A stretch of 64,000 nt of DNA from PSRF01 sp051000815 (GTDB taxonomy: Bacteria > Acidobacteriota > Blastocatellia > Pyrinomonadales > Pyrinomonadaceae): positions 112,707 to 176,706 of the forward strand of contig JBPCNX010000047.1 of assembly GCA_051000815.1 (NCBI GenBank). The letters run 5' to 3'. Below the pieces are notes generated by a model. That model was not told the origin of the DNA. It ran no database searches and was given only the letters and a program-made list of their open reading frames with translations. How positions within the stretch are numbered: position 1 is the first letter of the stretch; each line of letters opens with the position of its first letter. The position numbers were made by a program, and so were the translations under genes. Below are positions 15,746 through 24,486 of the stretch, in pieces.

Positions 15746-16453
15746 ATGGCGCGCCCTGTCCTAATCATCGAGGACGATCCGGATATCTCTGAGAGTTTGA
15801 AGTATAACCTCGAGCGAGAAGGTCTCGTCACTGTGGTAGCCGCAACGGGAGAACAGGGCCTGGTGGAGGCGCTTAACGAGCGCAATCCGCCCCTGTTAAT
15901 CATGCTCGACCTGATGCTCCCGGGGATGAGTGGCACTGAACTGTGTCGCCGCCTTAGAAGAGAGCCGCTGACTCGCCGCACGCCGATTATTATCCTGACC
16001 GCTAAGGGCTCCGAATCGGATCGAGTCGCAGGGCTCGACCTTGGCGCCGACGACTACATCACCAAACCGTTTTCAGTTAGGGAACTTCTGGCCCGCGTCC
16101 GTGCAGTGCTGCGGCGCCTCGATGAAACCACGGCACAGAACTACGAAGACGACCACCTGATAATTGACTTTGCTGACATCCGTACGGTCTGTAATGGCCG
16201 GAAAGTTAAGCTAACCAACAAAGAGTTTAGTCTCCTGTCGGTACTCGCAAAGAGCGCCGATCGCGTGATTACGCGCCAGCAACTTTTGGATAGTGTCTGG
16301 GGCTACAGCTACTATGGCGACGCGCGAACATTGGATGTTCACATCAGACGACTGCGTCAGAAGTTGGAGGAGTGCGGTGACTGCATCGAAACTGTGGTTG
16401 GAGTGGGATATCGATTTACAGGTTGCACAAACAAGCCGGACGCCGCCAGTTAA
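15746..16453 (+). CDS. phoB: Phosphate regulon response regulator PhoB (OmpR family)
   Basis: The 235-aa regulator has a receiver domain (about 1-122) with the acidic pocket Glu9-Asp10-Asp11, phospho-acceptor Asp55 in LIMLDLMLPGMSG and Lys107 in DDYITKPFS, followed by a winged-helix output domain (about 135-230) with LTNKEFSLLSVLAKSADRVI, RTLDVHIRRLRQKLE and VGVGYRF. Located between phoU and phoR it is almost certainly the PhoB of this Pho regulon and the likely binder of the 11-bp-phased arrays in this window. Confidence 0.92.
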   Translation: MARPVLIIEDDPDISESLKYNLEREGLVTVVAATGEQGLVEALNERNPPLLIMLDLMLPGMSGTELCRRLRREPLTRRTPIIILTAKGSESDRVAGLDLGADDYITKPFSVRELLARVRAVLRRLDETTAQNYEDDHLIIDFADIRTVCNGRKVKLTNKEFSLLSVLAKSADRVITRQQLLDSVWGYSYYGDARTLDVHIRRLRQKLEECGDCIETVVGVGYRFTGCTNKPDAAS

Positions 16454-16472
16454 GGAAATAAGGTTAAGAATT

Positions 16473-17759
16473 GTGTCCAGGCATTACAGTCTCTTGCTCT
16501 CTGCTTCCGCCGCAATCGCGGCTGCATTTCTTGTCATTCCGTCCTTCAGTTTCAACGCCCTCGCCGCTATTGGTCTTGCTCTTCTAGCTGGATATTTTTT
16601 ACGCCAGGGATTGAGGCGTCCCGCGGAAATTTCTCAAGATCTTGCAACGGCCAGTTACTCACCCGAGTCTGCGACCACGGAAATATTTGCGCTTGGCGGG
16701 CTTTTTGAAGCCACGCTCGGTGGAATGCGTGAGGGTCTCCTTGTGGTAGACAGCGACATGCGCGTCGTTGCTTCAAATCCGGCTGCCCATCGCCTTTTCA
16801 ATCTCACCACGGGGGACCTCGACTCCCGGCGTCTAACAGAGCTGACCCGCAATCCAGCGATTTACAGCGCCTTTCTGGATGCGCTCCAAGGTAAGGAGCG
16901 TTCAGGTGTCAAGGTTGAAACACACGATCCTGGCCGTCGAGTCTTTGATCTCCGCGTTGTGCCGTTGGGTGTGGGCGGGCGCAAAAACTCAGCGGGTGCT
17001 ATTGGAGTCTTTTTTGACATCACGCAACTCGAGAAGCTCGAACGTGTCCGTCAGGAATTTCTTTCCAATGTCTCCCATGAATTGCGTACTCCCCTCACCG
17101 CGATTCTTGCGTTTGTGGAAACCCTTGAAGCGGGCGCCCTGGACGATCCAGAAAACAGCCGCCGCTTCCTTGCGATCATCCGCAAGAGCGCCACTCGCAT
17201 GAATGACCTGATAGCCGATATTTTGGAATTGAGTGCCATCGAAGCCGGCACGGTACGAGTTGATGCAGAATCAATAGAACTAGCGGCGCTCGCAAATGAC
17301 GTGATCACATCTCTCGCGGCACAGGCTGCGGTACGAAGAGTTGCGGTGCGAAATGATGTAGCGCATCGAACGATCGTGTTTGCGGATCCCAGACGGCTGG
17401 AACAGATGCTCACGAACCTCGTGGAAAACGCTATCAAGTTCAATCGTGAGGGCGGTGAAGTGACAATCTCCTGCAATAATGGCGACCGAACTCTAATTCG
17501 CGTACAGGACAGTGGCGAAGGAATCCCGGCCCAACATCTGAAACGCCTCTTCGAACGCTTTTACCGAGTTGACCGGGCGCGCTCGAGAGATTTAGGCGGC
17601 ACTGGCCTGGGTTTGGCTATCGTCAAACACTTGGCTCGTGCACACGGAGGCGAGGTTAGAGTTACCTCCGAACTGGGACAGGGGAGTGTTTTCGAGATTG
17701 ACTTGCCGTTGGAATCAGCGCCGGTGGGTACCGCCGTCGTGGCAGCGCGAGCTACTTAG
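16473..17759 (+). CDS. phoR: Phosphate regulon sensor histidine kinase PhoR
   Basis: I start it at GTG 16473, 19 nt after phoB, since the frame further upstream lies inside phoB; this gives 428 aa. Two transmembrane helices (about 7-45) with hardly any periplasmic loop precede a PAS domain (about 75-180, GMREGLLVVDSDMRVVASN), a HisKA domain with phospho-acceptor His202 in FLSNVSHELRTPL, and a HATPase domain with NLVENAIKFN, VQDSGEGIP and GTGLGLAIVKHLA. The tiny extracytoplasmic part is typical of PhoR, which senses phosphate through Pst/PhoU rather than directly. Confidence 0.92.
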   Translation: MSRHYSLLLSASAAIAAAFLVIPSFSFNALAAIGLALLAGYFLRQGLRRPAEISQDLATASYSPESATTEIFALGGLFEATLGGMREGLLVVDSDMRVVASNPAAHRLFNLTTGDLDSRRLTELTRNPAIYSAFLDALQGKERSGVKVETHDPGRRVFDLRVVPLGVGGRKNSAGAIGVFFDITQLEKLERVRQEFLSNVSHELRTPLTAILAFVETLEAGALDDPENSRRFLAIIRKSATRMNDLIADILELSAIEAGTVRVDAESIELAALANDVITSLAAQAAVRRVAVRNDVAHRTIVFADPRRLEQMLTNLVENAIKFNREGGEVTISCNNGDRTLIRVQDSGEGIPAQHLKRLFERFYRVDRARSRDLGGTGLGLAIVKHLARAHGGEVRVTSELGQGSVFEIDLPLESAPVGTAVVAARAT

Positions 17760-17761
17760 GT

Positions 17762-18079
17762 CTAGCTTTCAGCGACCAAACCAAACTTCACAGATTGATT
17801 TTTGTCGGACTTTCGCGCGCGTGCGTTTCTGCCGAGGAGAGATTCCGCGAGAATTCTCAAATTGATGGGGATCTCCGGGGGCTTACATTCGCCTTTAGCC
17901 GGCGGTTGGTAATGCTCCAGGAGTGACAATTCAGCGTCGCAAAAGTCACACGTTGCGAGATGGTAGCGCAGTAGGGTCATGATTTCAGGTGACTGACCAT
18001 TCGTAAGAAATGACAGCAGTATGTTTGACGACGGACAACTGGGCGCTTTCATGAATGAAGTTGCGCTAGAGGCTTTCAT
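17762..18079 (-). CDS. Small putative zinc-finger (zf-HC2-like) protein
   Basis: The 105-aa product ends 2 nt from the phoR stop, tail to tail. Its core, MTLLRYHLATCDFCDAELSLLEHY, has the HxxxCxxC pattern of the anti-sigma-factor zinc finger, preceded by CPSSNILLSFLTNG, which also recurs at the start of such proteins. No transmembrane segment or sigma-binding extension is visible beyond a basic tail (LLGRNARARKSDK). It could be a small anti-sigma-like or protein-interaction module; the function is unknown. ATG 18079 has GAGCGGG upstream; Met10 is an alternative start. Confidence 0.65.
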   Translation of the reverse strand: MKASSATSFMKAPSCPSSNILLSFLTNGQSPEIMTLLRYHLATCDFCDAELSLLEHYQPPAKGECKPPEIPINLRILAESLLGRNARARKSDKNQSVKFGLVAES

Positions 18080-18693
18080 TGGACCCGCTCAGTGCCTCGG
18101 CGACACGTAGATTTCCTTCCTGCGGCATTCGCAAAGATATTCCTCGCACATCCGTTGGGGCAGAGCCAAGGCTTTGCACTCACCGCTCAGGCCGGAATGC
18201 TCGGTTATTCACCCTCAGAATAGACCCAATAGAGACCTGATTCCAGAGGCTTGGGCTCTCCCAGTCAAGTTTTTCTCTATTGTTTTCATGCGTTTTGGCC
18301 GAGTGCAAAAACTTGTTGCCCAATATTTGTATTCTTGCTACTATGTGGGCCGTTAAGTCAAAGAGCGCCTGCTCTTTGGCCCTCTTACCAGGAAGAACAC
18401 CCTTCGGTTTTCGAATCGGATTTTGAGTGAGATTCTCCTGTTTGCAGCCTAAAGGACTAGCTTCTTCACCTCTGGAACAAACGGAGGCTGGTCACTTCAA
18501 GGCTCCCTAGTCGATCAAACAAGTAATTACTCTCGATCCGACAAAGTCCACATTAGAACCTTAAGGGTCTTCAACGTCTCGACTGGACCTAAAAGAAGCG
18601 AAATCCGGCAATTCCCGGATCTGACCCCGCCCTGATCCCTCAGGCCCACGCCTTCGCAAATAAAAACCAAGGAACCGCGCCGACTATAATCCT
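18080..18693. other. Long leader/intergenic region before the sigma-like gene
   Basis: No protein gene is supported in these 614 bases; a 60-codon open frame from 18174 lacks any family features. A promoter-like pair, TTGCCC (18316-18321) and TACTAT (18339-18344) with a 17-bp spacer, is followed by a perfect hairpin at 18359-18378. Transcription from there would leave a leader of about 340 nt before the next gene. Confidence 0.5.
18316..18378 (+). promoter_or_regulatory. Candidate promoter with 5' hairpin
   Basis: TTGCCC and TACTAT are separated by 17 bp. A transcript would start near 18351 and fold at once into an 8-bp perfect stem, CAAAGAGC (18359-18366) with GCTCTTTG (18371-18378), closed by a four-base loop. 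There is no U-tract, so an mRNA-stabilising 5' hairpin is more likely than a terminator. Confidence 0.4.
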
Positions 18694-19887
18694 GTGAAAT
18701 CCACAACTCACGAAATCGACAAAGCGACTGAAGCGGGTGTTGTCGAGGAACAACCGCAGCGAGCACGCACGCGACGTCCAACGGACCGCCAGGCGAAGAG
18801 TGGTAAATGGATCGAAAGCCTTCGTAGCTCAGATGTGGGCCGGCTTTGGATAGAACTCCATAGGGTTGTTTCCCATCATCCTCTGGTCAGGGCCTCGCGC
18901 AGTGCGGGCCTGCTCGTTGAAGAAGGCGCCACTACCGCCTACACAGATCTAACGCAGGAGCTCTTTGTTCAACTGCTGAGTAAGAACCGCTTTGAACACT
19001 ATCTCGAGTCGGCAATGACCGACTACGAAGTCGAATGCGAGATTAGTCAGATTGAGCTTACGAACCTTCTAACCGCCGAGTTGAGAAAGCGGCATCCCGA
19101 GAGCTATCGACTAGCCCGAAGGATTTCGACTCTAATTCAGTCAAGCTCCAATTTTCGCCGCTTCGATTCCAGCGGTATCGATGATGAACCGCATCGCCGC
19201 CTTGCCGATCGTGTTTATGGGTTAAGCGAATGGCCGGACGGCAAACGGCGGCGCGATTCCCACGAAGTGGAGCAGCGCGCTCACATGGTTCCCGTACGTT
19301 CGCGCGACACGCGGATGGTGGGATGCACTGGTGACTCTCAAGTTGTGATAAGCAATCCGGATTTGGAAGACTTGATTGTGTCGGTGCTCGATGCGATCGA
19401 TTCGCCGGCGGACGTGCGCACTTTGCGCAGTCTCGTGATGTCGCGGCTGCCCGTGATGGACATCTATCTCGTCCCTCTTGATGGGGATGACAGCGACAAC
19501 GACAATCATTTCGAGCCGGTTGACAAGCGCGAGAATCCCGAACAGGGTCTTTTGCGGCGCGAATCGGAGAATGAAGCGGCTGGATTTGTCGACGAGTTTC
19601 TAAAAAGCCTTCATGTCACGGTGCGCGGAAAAATCAAACAATATAACCGTATTCTTGGTGTCCTCTGGCACTGCTATCTTAGCCCTGAAAATTCGACCCA
19701 GCTCGAGGTCGCAGCGGTATTAGGCGTTTCAGATTCCCTTGTTTCCGACTACCGCCGTCGTATCGAACAGGAACTACGCGAACTCTCGTTTTCGGAAGTT
19801 GAGGAAGCCCGGCGCTTTGAAAGCGCTTTGCGGGACCGCGTTCGTGAGTTGGTTATGGCCAATGAACAGGAAAAATTGGCTGTCTAG
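18694..19887 (+). CDS. Sigma-factor-like conserved protein of unknown function
   Basis: The 397-aa soluble protein starts at a GTG with no clear ribosome binding site. Residues about 70-150 (YTDLTQELFVQLLSKNRF..., then ISQIELTNLLTAELRKRHPE) resemble sigma-70 region 2-like helices, and residues about 325-370 (TQLEVAAVLGVSDSLVSDYR) form a sigma region 4-like helix-turn-helix. An acidic insert (DGDDSDNDN) lies between the two. It may be a divergent sigma factor or transcription regulator; I would not assign it to a named family. It is a single gene, ended by a strong terminator. Confidence 0.6.
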   Translation: MKSTTHEIDKATEAGVVEEQPQRARTRRPTDRQAKSGKWIESLRSSDVGRLWIELHRVVSHHPLVRASRSAGLLVEEGATTAYTDLTQELFVQLLSKNRFEHYLESAMTDYEVECEISQIELTNLLTAELRKRHPESYRLARRISTLIQSSSNFRRFDSSGIDDEPHRRLADRVYGLSEWPDGKRRRDSHEVEQRAHMVPVRSRDTRMVGCTGDSQVVISNPDLEDLIVSVLDAIDSPADVRTLRSLVMSRLPVMDIYLVPLDGDDSDNDNHFEPVDKRENPEQGLLRRESENEAAGFVDEFLKSLHVTVRGKIKQYNRILGVLWHCYLSPENSTQLEVAAVLGVSDSLVSDYRRRIEQELRELSFSEVEEARRFESALRDRVRELVMANEQEKLAV

Positions 19888-19944
19888 TTGAAGGGTGTGA
19901 ACGTCGGGATTCGCGGTCCCGGTCAGAAGGTTAGGTTCGAGAAC

Positions 19945-19980
19945 AAGCTGCCGCGCAGAATGCGCTTCAGCTTTTTTGTT
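19945..19980 (+). terminator. Intrinsic terminator of the sigma-like gene
   Basis: AAGCTG (19945-19950) pairs with CAGCTT (19968-19973), enclosing a GCGC/GCGC inner stem, and runs into TTTTTTG. The position, 58 nt after the stop codon, and the U-tract are both typical. Confidence 0.75.
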
Positions 19981-20034
19981 TTTCAAGTAAGCTTTAAGGC
20001 CGTTGTTTGCCCGGCGAGTTGCGGCAGAATGATT

Positions 20035-20574
20035 TTAGAACCTTCGCTTAGCAAATAGCCCAAACACTGCTGTCGTTAACAATAGGATGCTCGTGGGCTC
20101 AGGAACCGGCTGGGCAACATTGAAAGAGTAAGTAAATGAATTAACTTGTCCGCCAGCTCCAGGTCCTGAGGGAAGGATAAAGTCTGGCGAACTATTCAGG
20201 AGATCGACGAATAGGGTTGCGGGTACGCCCTGAAAATTTACAGCAGGAGCTGTGACGCTAAAGATAACGAAAAATGGCGGTTGTATCGTTCCGAACAGCG
20301 GTATGGCGAAACTTTGGTCAATCACATTACCGGCCGCATCGCTGTATCTAACAAATAAAGTATCAGCGCCTCCTGGAGGTAACGTTCCTAAGATCTCAAC
20401 TCGAAACGTAATTTGCGGGCCAAACAGGGTCTCGCCCTGGTTTGAGTACAGATCCACAATTGTAGTTCCATTACTTTGAAACGCGCCCACGTTGGCAAAG
20501 GTAAGAGGGTCGGCCTGGCTGCCTGTTGCGAAGGCGGCGGTCAAAGCTAATAGCAAGAAGATACGAAGTTTCAT
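20035..20574 (-). CDS. PEP-CTERM sorting-domain protein
   Basis: I start it at ATG 20574, where a signal peptide (MKLRIFLLLALTAAFATGSQA) begins, giving 179 aa; the upstream frame extension is arginine-rich and unlikely. The body is a low-complexity beta-rich domain, and the end is a canonical PEP-CTERM signal: VPEPTSILLLTTAVFGLFAKRRF, made of the PEP motif, a transmembrane helix and a basic tail. Such proteins are exported, recognised by the exosortase (gene at 56488-57525) and processed at the PEP motif. It is transcribed divergently from the polysaccharide locus. The function of the body is unknown. Confidence 0.85.
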   Translation of the reverse strand: MKLRIFLLLALTAAFATGSQADPLTFANVGAFQSNGTTIVDLYSNQGETLFGPQITFRVEILGTLPPGGADTLFVRYSDAAGNVIDQSFAIPLFGTIQPPFFVIFSVTAPAVNFQGVPATLFVDLLNSSPDFILPSGPGAGGQVNSFTYSFNVAQPVPEPTSILLLTTAVFGLFAKRRF

Positions 20575-20772
20575 GTTAAGAATAGTATAGCGTCGGCGTC
20601 GACGAAACAATGAGGCAGGTCGTACTTTGTGAATAAATGGAGAATAAGCTACTTTTCCCAAGTTGAGCACCGAATTCACTTTCGCATTGCCAGGGAGTCA
20701 AAAGTGAGTATGCGCGCTCGGAAGGTAGTTGTGTTTAGTAATATTCTTAAAGAGATTGGGACTTAGTCAATT

Positions 20773-22608
20773 ATGTACATTCTCGGGGTTTCAGCTTATT
20801 ACCACGACTCCGCCGCCTGCCTCGTAAAGGACGGTGAGGTAATCGCCGCTGCTCAAGAGGAACGATTCAGCCGTAAGAAACATGACCACCGGTTTCCGGC
20901 TTCGGCGGTCGACTTTTGTTTGCGGCAGGCGGGGGTCGAAGCAGACCAGATCGACTTTGTCACGTTCTATGACAAGCCACTTTTGAAGTTTGAACGGCTG
21001 CTGGAAACATATATCGACTTTGCGCCCAGCGGTTTTCGTTCATTTTTGATGTCAATGCCGTTATGGCTTCGCGAAAAGATGTGGATTCGTGAGCAGATCG
21101 CAAAAAATTCCCACTATAAGGGAAAAGTCCTTTTCACCGAACACCATGAATCTCACGCCGCATCTGCTTTTTTTCCTTCCCCATTTCAGTCAGCTGCCGT
21201 GTTGACAATGGACGGCGTGGGAGAATGGGCCACTTCCTCCCTCGGTTATGGCCGCGACAATGAGCTGCATTTACTTAGTGAGCTCCATTTCCCTCACAGT
21301 CTGGGATTGCTCTATTCCGCATTTACGTACTACACCGGGTTCAAAGTTAATTCGGGAGAGTACAAGGTGATGGGTCTCGCCCCATATGGGGAACCTCGGT
21401 ACGTGAAACTGATACTCGACGAGTTAGTTGACCTGCGAGAAGACGGCTCATTGCGGCTCAACATGAAGTACTTCAATTTTGCCCACGGCTTGACGATGAC
21501 CAATTCCGCCTTCGATAGATTATTTGAAGGACCACCGCGGAAAGCGGAAGCAACCTTGACTCAACGAGAGATGGATCTCGCGCGTTCTGTGCAGGAGGTT
21601 ACCGAGCTCTCAATGCTCCGCATGGCCCAGCATGTTCATCGCGAAACGGGCGAACGCAATCTCTGCCTAGCAGGTGGAGTAGCTCTGAACTGTGTAGGAA
21701 ACGGAAGAATACTTCGCGAGGGACCATTTGAGAATGTTTGGATTCAGCCGGCAGCCGGCGATGCTGGTGGCGCCTTGGGCGCCGCGCTATCTGTTTGGTA
21801 CCAGTATTTAGGCAACGAACGCGATGTAAAGAAGGTGTGCGGTGGACATCGTGACGGCATGAGGGGGGCATATCTTGGGCCTTCTTTTGATAACGACGAG
21901 ATAAACGCCTTTCTTGAAACGACCGGAGCGCGTTACCGTCGTATCGACCGTAGAGACCTCGCAAAGCAGGTTGCGCGAATCCTCGCAGATGAAAAGATTG
22001 TTGGTTGGTTTCAGGGACGGATGGAGTTTGGCCCACGCGCTCTTGGTGGGCGAAGCATTCTCGGTGATCCCAGATCTTCCCAGATGCAGTCCCAGATGAA
22101 TTTGAAAATAAAATATCGCGAATCGTTTCGGCCTTTTGCGCCTTCGATTCTCCGGGAGAGAGTTTCAGACTACTTCGAAATGGATTGCGACTCCCCTTAT
22201 ATGCTCCTGGTTGCACCAGTTCGCGAGCATCTGCGGCGGAGAATGACGGATGATGAAGAAGACCTGTTCGGAATCGAAAAGTTAAACGTCGTGCGCTCTA
22301 CAATTCCTGCCGTTACTCACGTTGATTACTCAGCTCGCGTGCAAACTGTCAGGCGCGAGGACAATCCCATTTATTACGACACCATTGCCGAGTTCGAGCG
22401 TTTGACTGGATGTCCAGTCGTCGTAAACACCTCCTTCAACGTGCGAGGAGAGCCTATTGTTTGCACGCCTGAAGAGGCTTTCACTTGCTTCATGCGCACA
22501 GAAATGGACTGTCTGGTCATGGAAGATTATGTGCTTCTCAAGGAGGAGCAGGGCGAGGACGTCTTTACCGACGACATAGCCTGGGAGGAAGAGTTTCAGC
22601 TTGACTAA
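20773..22608 (+). CDS. NodU/CmcH-family carbamoyltransferase
   Basis: The 611-aa enzyme has an N-terminal YrdC/Kae1-like ATPase fold beginning MYILGVSAYYHDSAACLVKDG, the metal-binding EHHESHAASAFFPSP, and LAGGVALNCVGNGRI. The C-terminal half carries GRMEFGPRALGGRSILGDPR and VNTSFNVRGEPIVCTPEEA. The family transfers carbamoyl from carbamoyl phosphate to hydroxyl groups, for example of sugars (NodU) or antibiotics. In this setting it probably carbamoylates exopolysaccharide precursors in the cytosol. It opens the rightward locus and overlaps the next gene by 8 nt. Confidence 0.9.
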   Translation: MYILGVSAYYHDSAACLVKDGEVIAAAQEERFSRKKHDHRFPASAVDFCLRQAGVEADQIDFVTFYDKPLLKFERLLETYIDFAPSGFRSFLMSMPLWLREKMWIREQIAKNSHYKGKVLFTEHHESHAASAFFPSPFQSAAVLTMDGVGEWATSSLGYGRDNELHLLSELHFPHSLGLLYSAFTYYTGFKVNSGEYKVMGLAPYGEPRYVKLILDELVDLREDGSLRLNMKYFNFAHGLTMTNSAFDRLFEGPPRKAEATLTQREMDLARSVQEVTELSMLRMAQHVHRETGERNLCLAGGVALNCVGNGRILREGPFENVWIQPAAGDAGGALGAALSVWYQYLGNERDVKKVCGGHRDGMRGAYLGPSFDNDEINAFLETTGARYRRIDRRDLAKQVARILADEKIVGWFQGRMEFGPRALGGRSILGDPRSSQMQSQMNLKIKYRESFRPFAPSILRERVSDYFEMDCDSPYMLLVAPVREHLRRRMTDDEEDLFGIEKLNVVRSTIPAVTHVDYSARVQTVRREDNPIYYDTIAEFERLTGCPVVVNTSFNVRGEPIVCTPEEAFTCFMRTEMDCLVMEDYVLLKEEQGEDVFTDDIAWEEEFQLD

Positions 22609-23050
22609 TCCCTCAGCAAGATCAACAACGCCACGTAAGAAGCGCGCAAGCCACCACACTGATGTTACGGATGCGCAGGCGCGCAAAACTGCCTTCGTGG
22701 TAGCGGTTGTCCTGACTCTGATCGCTGCGTGGAACCTTTATCGCGGCCGGATGGTAGTGGTGGGCGTGCTGGGTGGTCTCGGCATCCTGCTTGTATTCGC
22801 CGGATTGTTCGTGCCCGTCGCTGCTCGCACCTTCCATCGATTCTGGATGGGGTTTGCCGGCGTGCTGGGTTATGTCAACAGTAGGATTCTCCTCACTGTC
22901 TTGTACTATGGATTGTTCACGCCCTACGGGCTCATTTCACGAGCTGTGGGTCGCGATCCCTTATTGCGGCGAGGTGCGAACAGGGAAAGTTATTGGATCA
23001 AGCGCGAGAATACCAGACAAACAAAGGATCAATTCGAACGTTTGTTCTAG
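22601..23050 (+). CDS. SxtJ-like small membrane protein
   Basis: The 149-aa protein starts at a TTG inside the end of the carbamoyltransferase gene, 11 nt after GGAGGA, so the two are translationally coupled. After a basic N-terminus come two or three hydrophobic segments (AFVVAVVLTLIAAWNLY; VVGVLGGLGILLVFAGLFVPVA, split between helices; ILLTVLYYGLFTPYGLISR) and a polar end with SYWIKRE. This pattern matches SxtJ-family proteins, which recur beside carbamoyltransferases in cyanobacteria and others; their function is not established. Confidence 0.75.
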   Translation: MTNPSARSTTPRKKRASHHTDVTDAQARKTAFVVAVVLTLIAAWNLYRGRMVVVGVLGGLGILLVFAGLFVPVAARTFHRFWMGFAGVLGYVNSRILLTVLYYGLFTPYGLISRAVGRDPLLRRGANRESYWIKRENTRQTKDQFERLF

Positions 23051-23051
23051 T

Positions 23052-24254
23052 ATGTCTGCAGAAGTCTCAACGACCGACGCGCCGAACCGTAAGCCCCCTT
23101 CATTTCCAAGGGCACTGTTGGGCAAGGCGCTACTACTGCTGTTTGGTACTGTCCTGGCTCTGTTGCTTCTTGAAGTCTTGTTGCACTTTTACAATCCGCT
23201 TCAAGTGCGCATTAAAGGTAATCGCATTGTCCTCACGACAAATAAAACCTACCGCATTAACAATGACATAATCAAAGGCCTCGACCCGCAGATTACTGTT
23301 ACCCGAAACTCAATCGGTTTTCGCGGTCCCAATCCACCATCTGACATGGACAAGTATTTATCCGTTGTCACAATTGGCGGCAGCACAACGCAGTGCTTTT
23401 TCCTTTCAGACGACCAAACCTGGACGGCCCGACTGGGTAAGGACCTGGAGCGCTCCTTTAATCCTGTTTGGATTAACAACGCCGGTCTCGACGGCCACTC
23501 GACTCATGGTCATCTCGTGCTGCTCGAGGATTTCATCGTAGGTTTACATCCTCAGGTGGCGGTCTTTCTTGTAGGAGCAAATGATGTCGCCCGAGCCAAG
23601 ATAAGTGATTGGGATTCCGAGAACGTGAAAAGCGGAGTACAGTTTGGATCTCCCAAAGCTTTTATCAAATCCCTTTCCGCTTATAGCGAAGTTGTTGCGC
23701 TCCTTCTCAATGGCTATCGGAGTTATACGGCCTACAAAGCCGGACTCATCCATCAGCAGATTGATCTCAAGTCGCAAGGCTATTTAGATATTCCCGAAAG
23801 TGAACAGAAACAGAATTTTGAAGAGAACGCGAACGCTGAATTTCTGAAGGGTTATGAGGAGCGACTAACTAAAATCATCGAGGTTTGTAAGAAGGCGGGC
23901 ATTGAACCAGTTTTCGTAACGCAGCCTTTGTTAGCAGGTTTTGGAACAGATGACGTTACAGGAATTGATCTGGCTCGGGTAAAGGCTTATGGACCGCGAC
24001 AGACCGGAAAGATGTATTGGGATGTTGTTGAAGCCTACAACGACATAACTCGGAAAGTGGGACGAGCAAACGGGGTTCTAGTTATAGATTTGGCTAAGGA
24101 AATGCCCAAGTCCTCTCGTTACTTTTATGATTTTATCCATTACACTCCGGAAGGGGCGAGGCAGATCGGCGACATCCTGGACAAATCCTTATGCCCCGTC
24201 CTCCAAAGTAAGTTTGCCAGGTATGCTACGCATCCATGCTTCTCGATGAAATAA
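23052..24254 (+). CDS. Membrane-anchored SGNH/GDSL-type hydrolase
   Basis: Starting at ATG 23052, 1 nt after the preceding stop, the 400-aa protein has one N-terminal transmembrane helix (about 19-42) and an extracytoplasmic hydrolase domain. Visible blocks are VTIGGSTTQCF (block I with the nucleophile serine), LVGANDVARA (block III, Gly-x-Asn-Asp) and DFIHYTPEGARQI (block V, Asp-x-x-His). Members remove or transfer acyl groups, often acetyl, on polysaccharides. Its place inside the carbamoyltransferase-SxtJ-DUF5989 group suggests tailoring of the exported polymer. Confidence 0.82.
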   Translation: MSAEVSTTDAPNRKPPSFPRALLGKALLLLFGTVLALLLLEVLLHFYNPLQVRIKGNRIVLTTNKTYRINNDIIKGLDPQITVTRNSIGFRGPNPPSDMDKYLSVVTIGGSTTQCFFLSDDQTWTARLGKDLERSFNPVWINNAGLDGHSTHGHLVLLEDFIVGLHPQVAVFLVGANDVARAKISDWDSENVKSGVQFGSPKAFIKSLSAYSEVVALLLNGYRSYTAYKAGLIHQQIDLKSQGYLDIPESEQKQNFEENANAEFLKGYEERLTKIIEVCKKAGIEPVFVTQPLLAGFGTDDVTGIDLARVKAYGPRQTGKMYWDVVEAYNDITRKVGRANGVLVIDLAKEMPKSSRYFYDFIHYTPEGARQIGDILDKSLCPVLQSKFARYATHPCFSMK

Positions 24255-24298
24255 CCCCATCCGCTTTCGCAACAATATATCTACAGGAGATTTAACAC

Positions 24299-24451
24299 AT
24301 GTTGTCGATGTTATCCGAGATCTGGGCCCTTCTGCGGGCGCGCAAGAAGTATTGGCTGATGCCGATAATAATAGTGATGTTACTGTTTGGCGCCCTTCTG
24401 GTTTTCGCGCAGAGTTCCGCGCTGGCGCCGTTTATTTACACCATCTTCTAG
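24299..24451 (+). CDS. DUF5989 family single-pass membrane protein
   Basis: A 50-codon gene starts at ATG 24299 after AGGAGATTTAACAC. The protein opens with MLSMLSEIWALLRARKKYWL and continues with one hydrophobic helix (about 19-38) and a short end (APFIYTIF). The size, the RARKKYW basic-aromatic edge and the location after an SxtJ gene fit the DUF5989 family, whose members accompany carbamoyltransferases. The role is unknown; an assembly or scaffold function in the membrane is possible. Confidence 0.8.
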   Translation: MLSMLSEIWALLRARKKYWLMPIIIVMLLFGALLVFAQSSALAPFIYTIF

Positions 24452-24486
24452 ACTAAGTGGTTAAGTCTTAAGAAGGCAGAGGTAGC

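Noticed and set aside
18174..18356. 60-codon open frame
   Set aside because: It has no ribosome binding site, ends within the predicted promoter region and resembles nothing known.
20575..20760. Sigma-54 promoter upstream of the PEP-CTERM gene (TGGCA seen on the minus strand)
   Set aside because: The required GC at the -12 position is missing at the correct spacing.
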